Below, in pieces: positions 24,513-32,975 of a stretch of 34,591 bases of DNA; within the stretch, counting starts at the first letter, position 1, and each line of letters begins with the position of its first letter. Source of the DNA: CAZHGD01 sp964531735 (lineage in GTDB: Bacteria > Armatimonadota > UBA10988); assembly GCA_964531735.1 (NCBI GenBank), contig CAZHGD010000068.1:1-34591 (forward strand). Reading direction: 5' to 3'. A program made the position numbers and the translations under genes. The notes beneath the pieces are model-generated. The model saw only the letters and a program-made list of their open reading frames with translations, did no database searches and had not been told where the DNA came from.

Positions 24513-26504
24513 CTATGGGCGGTCTGGCGCAGACGACGGCGTGCCCACCAGCACGCCGCTGCCCGCCGTGGCGACCCAGAAGCGACCACCCGCGCCGGGC
24601 ACAATCTGCGTGATGGTGCGGCCCACCGGCCAGTCGGCGTCGATTGGTTCGAGGTCGGCGCCCGGCAGGGCGCCCAGGATGGTCACGCGTCCCGCCTCCT
24701 CACCGGTGTGGACCACGGCCACGAGCAGTCGGCCGGAGGCCGGATCGACCGCCATCGCCAGCACGGGCTGGGGCAGCAGACGCTGCCAGAAGGCGCCGCT
24801 GTCCGTGGTCTGCCAGAGCCCCTGCGAGGTGGCCAGAAAGAGGGTTGGCGAGGGGCCTGGTCGTGCGGCGACCGCAGTGAAGCGGCACGGCGGCCGGAGC
24901 ATGTCCGGTGGCTGGAGCGGCTGCCAGGTCAGCCCGGCATTGGTCGTCATGAACAGCCCACGCGTCGGGTCGACCGCGGCCAGGTGGTTGCCGCGGGTGT
25001 CGAGGGCCGCCGGCAGTCCCAGCCGCGCGGTGAGGCCACCGACATGGGGCGGGCGGACCCAGCGCGACCACGAGGCGCCCAGATCGGCACTGGCCTGCAG
25101 GCCGGCCGCCGACTCGGCCACGATGACGCCGTCCGGCAGCACCGCCAGGGGGCCAAGCGGTGCCGGCGCGGCTCCGGGCGCGGCGATCCAGGTGCCGAGT
25201 CCGCGTTGCTGCCACAGCCCCTTGCCACGAGCCATCAGGGCGACTGTGCCGCGCGCCGTGGCCACCGCGGCCAGTCCGGCGACGGTGCCGACCGCGAACA
25301 GGTTGCCGCCGCACGGGGTGACCGCCAAGGGCGCGGCACCAGCCCGGAAGACGCCGATATCGTCGGCGCCGAACCAGGCGATCGAGCGGTTGGCCGGATC
25401 GCAGCAGAGGTGCCGCACCACGGCGGTGCGCAGCCCGGCGTGGCCCGAGAACCAACTGCCGGCGCCGTCGTGTGAGCCCCAGACGTTGAGCCCGTCGGCC
25501 AGATACAAGCGGCGTGGCGAACTGGGATCGAAGACGGCGCACCGGGCTTCCCAACCCAGTTGGGCAGCGGGGAGCCAACCTTCGTTGACCGTGACGTTGT
25601 CCGGCGGGTCACCGGTCAAGGGCCGCCAAGTGCGTCCCCCATCGAGGGTCAGGAAGAAGGCGGGCTGATAGCGCTGTTCGGGTCGTGCCAGGCCACCGGC
25701 CACCGCGATGTCCGGGTGCGAGGCTGAACCGGCAACCAAGCTGGCCTGCAGGCGCTGCACGAAGCCGGGCGGGCTGACATTCGTCCAGGTGCGGCCGAGG
25801 TCCTCACCGCGCAACAGCCCGGCGCTCGGACTGGCTGCGAGCAGTGTCCGTCCCTTGCCGGTCGCGGCCAGAGCCCACACGTCGCCGCGGTAGACGGGCG
25901 TCCAGGCACCGGCGCCCAGCGACACGAAGATGCCGCCGGCCCGCGTGTCGCGGGCTTCGGCGGCCACCAGGCAGTGGTTGTCGGCAGTCAGCACGAGGGC
26001 CTGCAAGCCATAGCCGGCCAGGCCGAGCGAGCGCCAATTGGCGCCGCCGTCCTCGGAGAGCTGCACGCCGTCGTCGACGGTGGCGGCCCAGAGCCGGCCC
26101 GGCCGCACCGGGTCGATGGCCAGTACCTCGCCATGCTGGCGGTGCGGCCCAGTGGCGCCGAAGCGGACGGCGCGGCTACGCACGACCCAGGTCCGGCCGC
26201 TGTCGGCGGTCGCCAGCAGCCCGCCGGCGGTGGCGGCATAGGCGCGGGCCGGATCGGTCGGATGGAAGACGACGGCGACGACCTGGCGGTCGGCCTCGAT
26301 GCGTCCGCAGGACGGCATGGGCTGCCACGAGTGCCCGCCATCGCCACTGAGGTGCAGGCCGCCGGCTTCGGCGCCGGCGAGCAGCAGGCCCTGCTCATGG
26401 GGCGAGACGGCCAGACAGCGCACCGGGCCGCCACCGTCGAGCGGCAGCGACTCCCAGTGGAAGGCCGGTGCGGCCACCATCACAGCCAGGAGCAGAGCGA
26501 GCAT
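24513..26504 (-). CDS. Exported BNR/Ycf48-like beta-propeller protein
   Basis: The frame opens at a TTG at 26528, but ATG 26504 directly starts a signal peptide (MLALLLAVMVAAPAF), so I use it (663 residues). Repeated Asp-box/BNR-like units are seen: LSGDGGHSWQPM, TADSGRTWVV, SEDGGANWRSL, GEDLGRTWTNV, LDGGRTWRPL, SADLGASWSRW, TNAGLTWQPL and TTDSGAFWQRL. This spacing suggests one or two beta-propellers as in sialidase, Ycf48 or sortilin-like proteins. No sialidase catalytic residues could be identified, so it is more likely a binding or scaffold protein. Its 5' end abuts the left copy of the 21-bp direct repeat. No good ribosome binding site is seen, and the TATACT at 26517-26522 on the minus strand could make a nearly leaderless transcript. 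Confidence 0.7.
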   Translation of the reverse strand: MLALLLAVMVAAPAFHWESLPLDGGGPVRCLAVSPHEQGLLLAGAEAGGLHLSGDGGHSWQPMPSCGRIEADRQVVAVVFHPTDPARAYAATAGGLLATADSGRTWVVRSRAVRFGATGPHRQHGEVLAIDPVRPGRLWAATVDDGVQLSEDGGANWRSLGLAGYGLQALVLTADNHCLVAAEARDTRAGGIFVSLGAGAWTPVYRGDVWALAATGKGRTLLAASPSAGLLRGEDLGRTWTNVSPPGFVQRLQASLVAGSASHPDIAVAGGLARPEQRYQPAFFLTLDGGRTWRPLTGDPPDNVTVNEGWLPAAQLGWEARCAVFDPSSPRRLYLADGLNVWGSHDGAGSWFSGHAGLRTAVVRHLCCDPANRSIAWFGADDIGVFRAGAAPLAVTPCGGNLFAVGTVAGLAAVATARGTVALMARGKGLWQQRGLGTWIAAPGAAPAPLGPLAVLPDGVIVAESAAGLQASADLGASWSRWVRPPHVGGLTARLGLPAALDTRGNHLAAVDPTRGLFMTTNAGLTWQPLQPPDMLRPPCRFTAVAARPGPSPTLFLATSQGLWQTTDSGAFWQRLLPQPVLAMAVDPASGRLLVAVVHTGEEAGRVTILGALPGADLEPIDADWPVGRTITQIVPGAGGRFWVATAGSGVLVGTPSSAPDRP

Positions 26505-26523
26505 AGGGCTGGCCAGAGTATAG

Positions 26524-26544
26524 CGCAAGCGGCGGTGCGGTGCG
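26524..26544 (+). repeat. 21-bp direct repeat, left copy
   Basis: This 21-base sequence, starting CGCAAGCGGCGG, is identical to 28545-28565. The copies are 2,021 bases apart and bracket the DUF262 gene. The left copy lies between the DUF262 stop (26556) and the BNR gene. Both copies also have GGCCAGA a few bases to the left (6 bases further away in the left copy, 1 base in the right). Confidence 0.85.
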
Positions 26545-26555
26545 CGGTCGCCGGC

Positions 26556-28274
26556 TCAGTCTGCCACAGCGAACGGTGATCGCCAGATGTGTGCCGCTCG
26601 CCTGGCCATTCGCTGCTGTCGGGCGTGGATCCGGTCGGGTGTCCATTCCTCTGGGGCCAAGTCGGGCACCTGGCGTGTCAGGTGGTACTCGCTCTGGGCA
26701 TACTCGAGGGCCTTCGCTACGTACGGAGCATTGCCGACGCGGCGATTGGCGCTGGCGCTGAGCAGCGCCAAGTTGCCAACCCGGAAGACCAAAGCCTCTT
26801 GCTGCTCGACCGTGAAGTGCTCAGCCCATGCCTCCGCCGGGTTCTCTGGCAGAATGTGCTCAATAGTCGCTGGATCTGTCTCCGGATCGCATCGTCTGCC
26901 CGCGACGTCCGTCTCAAGCTTGGCGAGGATGTACTTCGCCAGTCTCCTGCGCTGCCCACTCGTCTCGGTCACGAGACTGGCGAAGTCCTGTTCGAACTTG
27001 CCGTCGTCAACGTAGATGGGCTTGAGGGCCCCGAAGACAGCCGCAGGTGTCCTGGCGGTACCGTCGAGCACTTGCTTGGCGGCGACGTGGTAGATCGGCT
27101 CAAGCGCATTCGGGTTGAGGCCGCTGACCACGGTGTACCGGAATGAGACCAGGCTGACGAGATCGAGAACGCGCGCGAAGTCCGACTGTGTGAACTGCTC
27201 CCAAGCAGCGAACAGGAGTGGTGTGGCCTGTCGCACGCGGAACAGCAGTAGCGCGTTGATGTGCTCTTTGGCTGCCGGCAAGTCGATCCAGTAGCCGTGG
27301 CTCGGGTCAGAGAGTGCGGCGAAGAGCTCCGCACGCCTTTCCAGCGCCTCGACCAGTGCAAACACCTCAGTTGGCGTGGTGACCTTGTCTCGTATCAGCC
27401 TGAGGAGGCGTTGGCTCCGGATCTTCGGGTGCTCACACAGCAGATGGTACCGAAGGAACTCCGGGAACCTCTCCTGCCTGACCGTCGCCACGAGCGATTG
27501 CCATCGTCTCTGGAGTGATGCCAAGTCCGTCGCCACGCGCACTCGCGAGAACAGGTAGTTCTTCAGCAGGTCTGTTGCGCTCAGTTCGAGACCCCTCGCG
27601 TTGAGCGTCTCGAACACGGTGTAGGCGCTGAGTTGGTCGTCTACCACGATCAGAATGAACAGCAGTTGGCGGGCAACTACCTCTGAGAGCAGCCTGGCTA
27701 CTGCGTCACCTGCTGTGCTGAACTCCTCAATCCGGTCTAGCTCGCGCCCGAAGTACAGGTAGCAGTCCCAGAGGAGCCGGTTCGAGCGCGGCAAGCCCCG
27801 AGGGTTGAGCGGTGTGCGCAACTGGACGAGGTAGTCCTGGTAGAAGGCATTGTCGGTGTCGTTGAGCAGTAACTTGCTGACCTCTAGCAGCGTGGCGGGG
27901 TCCTTCTCGCCGATGTACCGATGGCGCAGTTCGAGTGCGCGCTCGCGGTTCTGCTCGGGCGACACGCCCTGATCGGCAAGGCGCTGCAACTTGTCGATCA
28001 CTGCCAGCGCCAGGACGCTCAGAGTGGCCATACGCTGTTGTCCGTCGATCACCCAGAACTCGCGCTCTGAACTGCCCTCGACGACCATGGCCCCCATGTA
28101 GTGACGTGCCTGCGGGTTGCTCCGCATCTCGACGATGTCGGCCCACAGGTACTCCCATTGTTCCTCAGACCACGAGTAGTCGCGCTGGTAGGGCGGCACC
28201 CGGAACACCTTGCCGTTCCCGATCAGGCTGAGATAGTCCAGAGTGCTGGTGTTCAGTAGACTGGCGACGCCCAT
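26556..28274 (-). CDS. DUF262/DUF1524 (GmrSD-like) defence nuclease
   Basis: A single-chain protein of 572 residues combines both halves of GmrSD-type enzymes. The N-terminal DUF262 (GmrS-like, ParB-fold NTPase) part has VPPYQRDYSW (27-35) and FWVIDGQQRMATL (73-84). The C-terminal DUF1524 (GmrD-like, His-Me finger) part has ATIEHILPENP with His473, and GNLALLSASANRRVGN with Asn501 and Asn510. GmrSD enzymes cut phage DNA with modified bases (type IV restriction), and related proteins act in other anti-phage systems. I choose ATG 28274 because AGGAG lies about ten bases upstream, between it and the alternative ATG 28292. No methylase or partner is adjacent, consistent with a modification-dependent enzyme. 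GC content and flanking repeats suggest acquisition by transfer. Confidence 0.9.
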   Translation of the reverse strand: MGVASLLNTSTLDYLSLIGNGKVFRVPPYQRDYSWSEEQWEYLWADIVEMRSNPQARHYMGAMVVEGSSEREFWVIDGQQRMATLSVLALAVIDKLQRLADQGVSPEQNRERALELRHRYIGEKDPATLLEVSKLLLNDTDNAFYQDYLVQLRTPLNPRGLPRSNRLLWDCYLYFGRELDRIEEFSTAGDAVARLLSEVVARQLLFILIVVDDQLSAYTVFETLNARGLELSATDLLKNYLFSRVRVATDLASLQRRWQSLVATVRQERFPEFLRYHLLCEHPKIRSQRLLRLIRDKVTTPTEVFALVEALERRAELFAALSDPSHGYWIDLPAAKEHINALLLFRVRQATPLLFAAWEQFTQSDFARVLDLVSLVSFRYTVVSGLNPNALEPIYHVAAKQVLDGTARTPAAVFGALKPIYVDDGKFEQDFASLVTETSGQRRRLAKYILAKLETDVAGRRCDPETDPATIEHILPENPAEAWAEHFTVEQQEALVFRVGNLALLSASANRRVGNAPYVAKALEYAQSEYHLTRQVPDLAPEEWTPDRIHARQQRMARRAAHIWRSPFAVAD

Positions 28275-28354
28275 CGGGCCTCGTCTCCTCATCTGCAGCG
28301 CTGCCTGGGCACAGCACCCCCGCGAAGGCAGGAGCGGCCGCCCAGCATGACCGC

Positions 28355-28360
28355 ATTATA
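28355..28360 (-). promoter_or_regulatory. Candidate -10 box of the DUF262 gene
   Basis: A perfect TATAAT (within GGCCTATAATGCGG) lies on the minus strand about 80 bases before the DUF262 start. No good -35 is seen at 16-18 bases. The remainder of the 292-base gap, 28275-28566, has no gene I can support; short open stretches exist on the minus strand, but nothing is recognisable. Confidence 0.45.
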
Positions 28361-28544
28361 GGCCATCAGCAGCCGATGGTGGGCAGATGCGTAGCTGCGG
28401 CGCGGCTTAGGGCCAGGTCCTGCTGGTCGTTGACGACGTGGCCCAGACTCCCGGCCCTCGGTGGTCTGCGGCGCTCCCACAGTAATGCCGACCCAGCAGT
28501 GCCGAGAACTGCGGCACGGCGGACGCCGCCTGGTCAGGCCAGAC

Positions 28545-28565
28545 CGCAAGCGGCGGTGCGGTGCG
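28545..28565 (+). repeat. 21-bp direct repeat, right copy
   Basis: Exact copy of 26524-26544. It begins two bases past the stop codon of the membrane-protein gene that ends at 28567, so the repeat occupies the immediate 3' flank of that gene. Confidence 0.85.
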
Positions 28566-28566
28566 T

Positions 28567-30510
28567 CTACTGCTGGAAGCTGTAGGTGGGTATGCCTGCC
28601 AACCAGCCGTAGAGCGGCCAGGCGCAACCGACCAGGTAGTCGCCGAGGACGAGACCGATGAAGAACGGCAGCGCGCGGCGATAGGCCCGGATGCCGCCAT
28701 AGCGCAGCACGCTCACCTTGGCGACCCAACTGAGCAGGAGCGGCAGCCAGATGGTGGCGGTGGACCAGCTTCCGGCCACCGCCAGGCCAAGCGGATGGAA
28801 AGGCCATCGCGCCCAGCGGAGTCGGACCGCTTGCAGCGCCACGGCCTGCACCGCGCCAACCAGAATGGCCCAGCAGGCCGAGCCGTCGGCGCGCGGCGGG
28901 TTGTTCAGCCAACCGTCGAGCCGGCTGAACGCCTCGACGCCGAACCACTGCATGTGCCCGGCCATCTTGCTGGACAGCCCCCAGCGGTAGCCCAGATCGA
29001 GATGCGCCCAGAAGCCCGCGGCGGTTCCGACGATGGTGGCGACCAACAGCGGGAGCAGCATCGTGCGCGGCGAGGCCCCTTGTCGCTCCGCGAGCTTGAG
29101 GCTTTCCAGTTGGTGGGCCATGGGCACGCTGCGATAGGCGCGGTTGAACCAGTAGCAGTAGGTCAGCGCGACCAACTCCTGAGGCCGGAAGGCGCGCGGA
29201 CCGAGGACCGTGGTGAGCAGGCGCTCGGGCCCGGCGTTGTGCAGGTCATGGGCCGGCGGACCCAGTTCGGCCCTCATGCGCGCACAGGCCAGCGCGATCA
29301 GCAGGTAGCAGCCCATCGCCCCGCCGGCGTAGCGGGCCGGCAGACCAGCGCGGCAGTAGAAGCCCGAGAGCACGACCAGGCCCAGCACCAGACCGACGAC
29401 TGCCGCGCGGTAGCTCAGCAGTTCGGCGTCGGTCTCGCTGGCCGGGCGGCGAACTACGCGGCGCGCCACCTCACCAAGGTAACGTCGGCCCGTCCAGAGC
29501 GCGGCGACCGCCACGGCCAGGTAGGCGCCGGTACACTGTTCCTCGGCATAGGGGAACCGCGGCACGGCGCCGGTGTAGCCCATCGCCGCACCCGCGACCC
29601 GTTCGACCTTGAACCACAGGAAGAAGAACCAGCACGAGAACAGCAGGTCGACCGGCAGCAGGAAGCCGAGGCCAACCGCGAAGGGGTAGGCCGAGACCGG
29701 TGTCCAGCCGACCGCGCGCCACGGGTGCGTCACGAAGGTCGGCCCGATGTCGCGCATCTTCACCGTCACCGCCGGCACGGCCGGCACCAGGAAGGCGATG
29801 CCGTTGACCAGGCACAGCCCGGCGGCGACGGCGAAACCTGGCCAGAACAGCGGCTGGCGCCAGAGGTCGGCGCGTTCGTGACACAGCGCCAAGGGCACGG
29901 CCAGCACCGGGAAGGCCAGCCGCTCATGTTCCACCCAGCGCCGGCGCACGATGGCAGCCAGGCACAGCGTGGTGCCGAGCATGGTCACGATGAAGACGCT
30001 CCACAGGCAGACCGGTCCGGCCCAGGCGCGCAGGTGTCGGGCCTCGTAGAGCGTGCTGTGGCCTTCGTAGTAGCCGCGCAGCGCCACCGCATCGCGTACA
30101 GCGAAGCCGGGGGCCAGGTGAGGCACGATATGGTCGCGCCAGTGGTTGGTCTCGCTGGCGAAGCGCACGGGGTGCGCCATCATCGGCAGCAGCACGTCGA
30201 GGAAGTCGACGCTGCACACCGCCGAGCCGATGCAGAGCATCACGTAGATGGTCAGCAACTCGCCGCCGGAGAGCGCCCGCGGCCATCGCGTCGGTCGGAG
30301 CGCCGCGTTGACCACGACCAGGACCACCATCTCCAGGACGACGTTGGCGAACAGACTGAACGTCGTGGGGTAGGGCCCGCCGCCGCGCCCCATTTCCATG
30401 TGGACCAGCCAAAGGGCGTTGGCCGGCAGCAGCAAGGCGCCGAGCATCACGGCCCTGGCCGTGACGGCCGGCGCGGCGCTCGGCTCGCGTGGCGGTCTGC
30501 AGCGCCCCAT
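28567..30510 (-). CDS. Large multi-pass membrane protein, DUF6785/OPT-like
   Basis: The 647-residue protein has roughly 12-14 hydrophobic helices. Visible parts are LLTIYVMLCIGSAVCSVDFLDVLLPMMAHPVRFA near the N-terminus, a long hydrophilic loop with EHERLAFPVLAVPLAL, the segment FLLPVDLLFSCWFFFLWFKVERV, and HMQWFGVEAF in the second half. This pattern matches the DUF6785/DUF6784 proteins of Armatimonadota and Planctomycetota, which resemble oligopeptide (OPT) transporters; the EHERLAFP segment is typical. Substrate and direction of transport are not known. The EAL/HDOD gene ends 35 bases upstream on the same strand. The ATG at 30510 has only a weak ribosome binding site. The gene's 3' end is the likely border of the inserted cassette. 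Confidence 0.7.
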   Translation of the reverse strand: MGRCRPPREPSAAPAVTARAVMLGALLLPANALWLVHMEMGRGGGPYPTTFSLFANVVLEMVVLVVVNAALRPTRWPRALSGGELLTIYVMLCIGSAVCSVDFLDVLLPMMAHPVRFASETNHWRDHIVPHLAPGFAVRDAVALRGYYEGHSTLYEARHLRAWAGPVCLWSVFIVTMLGTTLCLAAIVRRRWVEHERLAFPVLAVPLALCHERADLWRQPLFWPGFAVAAGLCLVNGIAFLVPAVPAVTVKMRDIGPTFVTHPWRAVGWTPVSAYPFAVGLGFLLPVDLLFSCWFFFLWFKVERVAGAAMGYTGAVPRFPYAEEQCTGAYLAVAVAALWTGRRYLGEVARRVVRRPASETDAELLSYRAAVVGLVLGLVVLSGFYCRAGLPARYAGGAMGCYLLIALACARMRAELGPPAHDLHNAGPERLLTTVLGPRAFRPQELVALTYCYWFNRAYRSVPMAHQLESLKLAERQGASPRTMLLPLLVATIVGTAAGFWAHLDLGYRWGLSSKMAGHMQWFGVEAFSRLDGWLNNPPRADGSACWAILVGAVQAVALQAVRLRWARWPFHPLGLAVAGSWSTATIWLPLLLSWVAKVSVLRYGGIRAYRRALPFFIGLVLGDYLVGCAWPLYGWLAGIPTYSFQQ

Positions 30511-30545
30511 GTTGCTTCACCCGGGAGGATCGTACGGCCCGGTGC

Positions 30546-31760
30546 CTACTCGACCCGCATCAGTTCGTCGCCGAGGCGGACCGCCGTGACGTAGGGTTCG
30601 GCCAACTGGAACGGCTGGACGCCCAGCCGCTCGGCGTGGGCGCGCAACTGGTTCCAGTCACCGCGTTCGGCCGCCTTCGCCAACGAGAGCACCGGCGCAT
30701 ACGGCCCGCTATCGAAGAACAGCGCGTCGCGTGTCTCCGAGGAGACCGGTACGTCCTGCAGGCAGACGTGGAGCGGTTGGTCCAGGATGGCGTCGAGCAG
30801 CGAGAACAGGCCCGTCATGAACAGCTCGTTGCTCTGGCTCCGGAGCCCCACCAGCTCGGCTGCGGCTTCACAGAAGAGCGCTCGCACCACCGACTGCACG
30901 ACCACCTCCGGCGGCTTGGCGCCGGCCACGCCGTTCAGGCACAGCACCGACAACCACTTGCGCAGGTCGCGTTCACCCAGGGCGACGAGCGCCTGGTGGA
31001 CGTCGGTGATGGGCCGCCGCCAGGCGAACGCGGCCGAATTCAGGTACTTGAGCAACTGGTACGAGATCGAGAAGTCGTTCTTGATGGTGCGCTCGATCTG
31101 GTCGCGGTTCAGCACGCGGGCATTGACCTCGCGGAGCAGCAGCGCGTGGCTGCGCTGCGACGCGTCGAGCTGCCGCCCGGCGACGACGCTCGGCTGCTGG
31201 AAGAAGTAGCCCTGGTAGAGCAGGTAACCGAGCTCTTCCGCCTCGGCCAGGTCGTCGGCGTGATCCACCTCCTCGGCCAGCAAGAGGGCGCCATACCGCC
31301 GCCCGATCAGGGCCGCGTCACGCCGCACCGACTGGTCGGCGCGCAGGAAGTCGACCTTGATGATGTCGACCAACCGGCAGAACTCCTCGAAGCTGTCGCT
31401 CAGGTTGGCGACGCCGTCGAGGGCGAGTTGGTAGCCCAGTTGCTTCAGCCAGCCGCACGCCGCGACCACCTCGCTATCGGGCTCGACGCCTTCGAGGATC
31501 TGCACGACCAGCCGGTCCGGCGGCACCAAGGTGGGGTACTCGGACAACAGCCCTTCGCGCGTGAACCCGACATAGGCGGGGAGGCCGTTGGTCAGCGTGC
31601 CAATCCCGAGCGTCAGGCAGGCGTTGACCAGCAGGCGGGAGGTCGCCAAGTCGGCATCCTCGCTCAGATCGACGGCTTCGGTCGACCGGTACAGCAGTTC
31701 GTAGGCCGCCACCTTGCGGTTGGCGCCAAGCACCGGCTGTCGGGCCACGAACACGTCCAT
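30546..31760 (-). CDS. EAL-like and HDOD domain signalling protein (YuxH type)
   Basis: ATG 31760 starts MDVFVARQPVLGANRKVAAYELLYR, the usual start of YuxH-type proteins; the 33 residues upstream are not family-like. The 404-residue protein has an EAL-like part (1-190) with ELL instead of EAL, IIKVDFLRAD and LLAEEVDHADDLAEAEELGY, and an HDOD part (about 200-390) with NDFSISYQLLKYLNSAAFAWRRPI. The EAL signature and catalytic acidic residues are degenerate (for instance LALDGVANL where LDDF is usual), so c-di-GMP hydrolysis is unlikely; it more probably acts as a c-di-GMP- or partner-binding regulator. It diverges from the ankyrin gene. A strong palindrome lies in the gap. Confidence 0.85.
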   Translation of the reverse strand: MDVFVARQPVLGANRKVAAYELLYRSTEAVDLSEDADLATSRLLVNACLTLGIGTLTNGLPAYVGFTREGLLSEYPTLVPPDRLVVQILEGVEPDSEVVAACGWLKQLGYQLALDGVANLSDSFEEFCRLVDIIKVDFLRADQSVRRDAALIGRRYGALLLAEEVDHADDLAEAEELGYLLYQGYFFQQPSVVAGRQLDASQRSHALLLREVNARVLNRDQIERTIKNDFSISYQLLKYLNSAAFAWRRPITDVHQALVALGERDLRKWLSVLCLNGVAGAKPPEVVVQSVVRALFCEAAAELVGLRSQSNELFMTGLFSLLDAILDQPLHVCLQDVPVSSETRDALFFDSGPYAPVLSLAKAAERGDWNQLRAHAERLGVQPFQLAEPYVTAVRLGDELMRVE

Positions 31761-31891
31761 ATCTGCACCCCAGTTGCCGCGCCCAGCCCGGCGGCCCGTC
31801 AGAAGCGGCGCGGTGCTACTTGGTGAGCGGCGGGCCGGCTCCTGCTGCCAGTGGCTCATGTCTTGGCGGCCAAGTCAAGCCGGCCTGGTGG

Positions 31892-31916
31892 CGGGTCTGG
31901 TGCCGCACCAGACCCG
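31892..31916. promoter_or_regulatory. Palindrome in the divergent EAL/HDOD-ankyrin gap
   Basis: A perfect 11-bp inverted repeat (31892-31902 with 31906-31916, arm CGGGTCTGGTG, loop CCG) lies in the 218-base gap. It stands 22 bases upstream of TATCAT (31938-31943), a possible -10 for the ankyrin gene. It may be an operator or a hairpin in RNA; there is no T-tract. No other feature was recognised in the gap. Confidence 0.4.
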
Positions 31917-31978
31917 ACCGGCCGCGCGGGCATCTGGTATCATGCAGTCCGGCTCGGTGGAGCCCAGGAGGTGCGCGT

Positions 31979-32959
31979 ATGGCTCCCGTCAGACGGGCGG
32001 CGTTGGTGTGGGCACTGCTGGTTGGTTGGCTGGCGGCCGCAGCGGCTGGTGAGTTGCACGACGCCGCGGCGCGCGGCGACTGCGCCGCCGTGACCCGGCT
32101 GCTCGACCGTGATGTGGCCATCGATGCGCCCAACAAGGAGGGCCTGACCGCACTCCATGTCGCCGCGGCCGCCGGCCAGTTGGCCGCCGCCAGACTGCTG
32201 ATGGAGCGCGGCGCCAGGGCCAACGCGCTGAGCGAACACGGTGACACACCGCTGCACGCAGCGGCCACGGCCGAGATGGCCGAGTTGCTGGTCGCCAAAG
32301 GCGCTGACTTCCGGATACGGGATGGCGGCGGTCAGACGCCGCTGTTCGACGCGGTGCAGAAGAACCGTCCCGACGTGCTGCGCTTCCTGCTGTCGCTGGG
32401 TGCCGATCCCGACACGCGAGACGACCTGTTGCAGCGGCCGCTGCACTTCGCCAACCGGCCCGAGATGGCGCGGACCTTGCTGGACGCCGGCGCCAAGGTG
32501 AACGCCGTGGACGAGGACGGCGGCACGCCGCTGCACTGGGCCGTGGGCAATCCGGGCGACCACGATCCGGTGCCGCTGCTGGCGGTGGCGAAGCTGCTGA
32601 TCGAGCGCGGCGCCAACCTGAACGCGCAGAACCGCCTGGGCCGCACGCCGTTGCACGAAGCGGTGGAGGGCGGCCAGATCGAGTCGGTCCGCCTGCTGCT
32701 CGACCGGGGCGCGAAGCGCGATACCCGGGCCGCCAGTGGCTGGACCGCGCTCCACCTGGCCATCTGGCGTTTGGAGCCCGCCATGGTGAAGCTGCTCGTC
32801 GAGCGCGGGGCCAGCCTGAAGGTGCGCAACGAGCGCGGCCAGACGCCGTTGCAGTTGGCGGTGGCGCACCGCGCCGAGGAGGTCCGGCAAGGCGCCGAGC
32901 CGGCCGACTACGACGCCATCATCCGCCTGCTGCGCGGCGCCGAGCAGGCGGCCCGCTGA
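31979..32959 (+). CDS. Exported ankyrin-repeat protein
   Basis: ATG 31979 has an ideal AGGAGG (31966-31971) seven bases upstream, so I use it rather than the open frame from 31820. The 326-residue protein has a signal peptide (PVRRAALVWALLVGWLAAAAAG). About eight ankyrin repeats follow, starting ELHDAAARGDCAAVTRLL; clear examples are GLTALHVAAAAGQLAAARLLMERGA, GDTPLHAAATAEMAELL and GRTPLHEAVEGGQIESVRLLLDRGA. The third and fifth repeats are shortened. Ankyrin repeats bind proteins, and the export signal places it in the periplasm. The zinc-dependent dehydrogenase gene follows after 16 bases. The partner is unknown. Confidence 0.9.
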   Translation: MAPVRRAALVWALLVGWLAAAAAGELHDAAARGDCAAVTRLLDRDVAIDAPNKEGLTALHVAAAAGQLAAARLLMERGARANALSEHGDTPLHAAATAEMAELLVAKGADFRIRDGGGQTPLFDAVQKNRPDVLRFLLSLGADPDTRDDLLQRPLHFANRPEMARTLLDAGAKVNAVDEDGGTPLHWAVGNPGDHDPVPLLAVAKLLIERGANLNAQNRLGRTPLHEAVEGGQIESVRLLLDRGAKRDTRAASGWTALHLAIWRLEPAMVKLLVERGASLKVRNERGQTPLQLAVAHRAEEVRQGAEPADYDAIIRLLRGAEQAAR

Positions 32960-32975
32960 GCCGGAGGAGGACGCC

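Larger units (their letters stand above)
26545..28544 (-). mobile_element. Putative inserted defence cassette between 21-bp direct repeats
   Basis: The segment between the repeats contains one gene, the DUF262/DUF1524 protein, with its own promoter region. Its base composition is visibly lower in GC than the flanks: by hand count about 60-62% in lines 27361-27420 and 27661-27720, against 75% in 25081-25140. Removing one repeat plus the segment would place the membrane-protein gene directly before the BNR gene on the same strand. There is no transposase or integrase in it, so the mechanism is unknown. Confidence 0.55.

Noticed and set aside
26517..26545. TTG 26528 as start of the BNR gene
   Set aside because: The TTG lies in the 21-bp direct repeat and has no ribosome binding site; ATG 26504 begins the signal peptide directly. 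The choice is not certain.
28275..28566. A small protein gene upstream of the DUF262 gene
   Set aside because: Open minus-strand stretches exist, but there is no start codon with a ribosome binding site and no recognisable motif.
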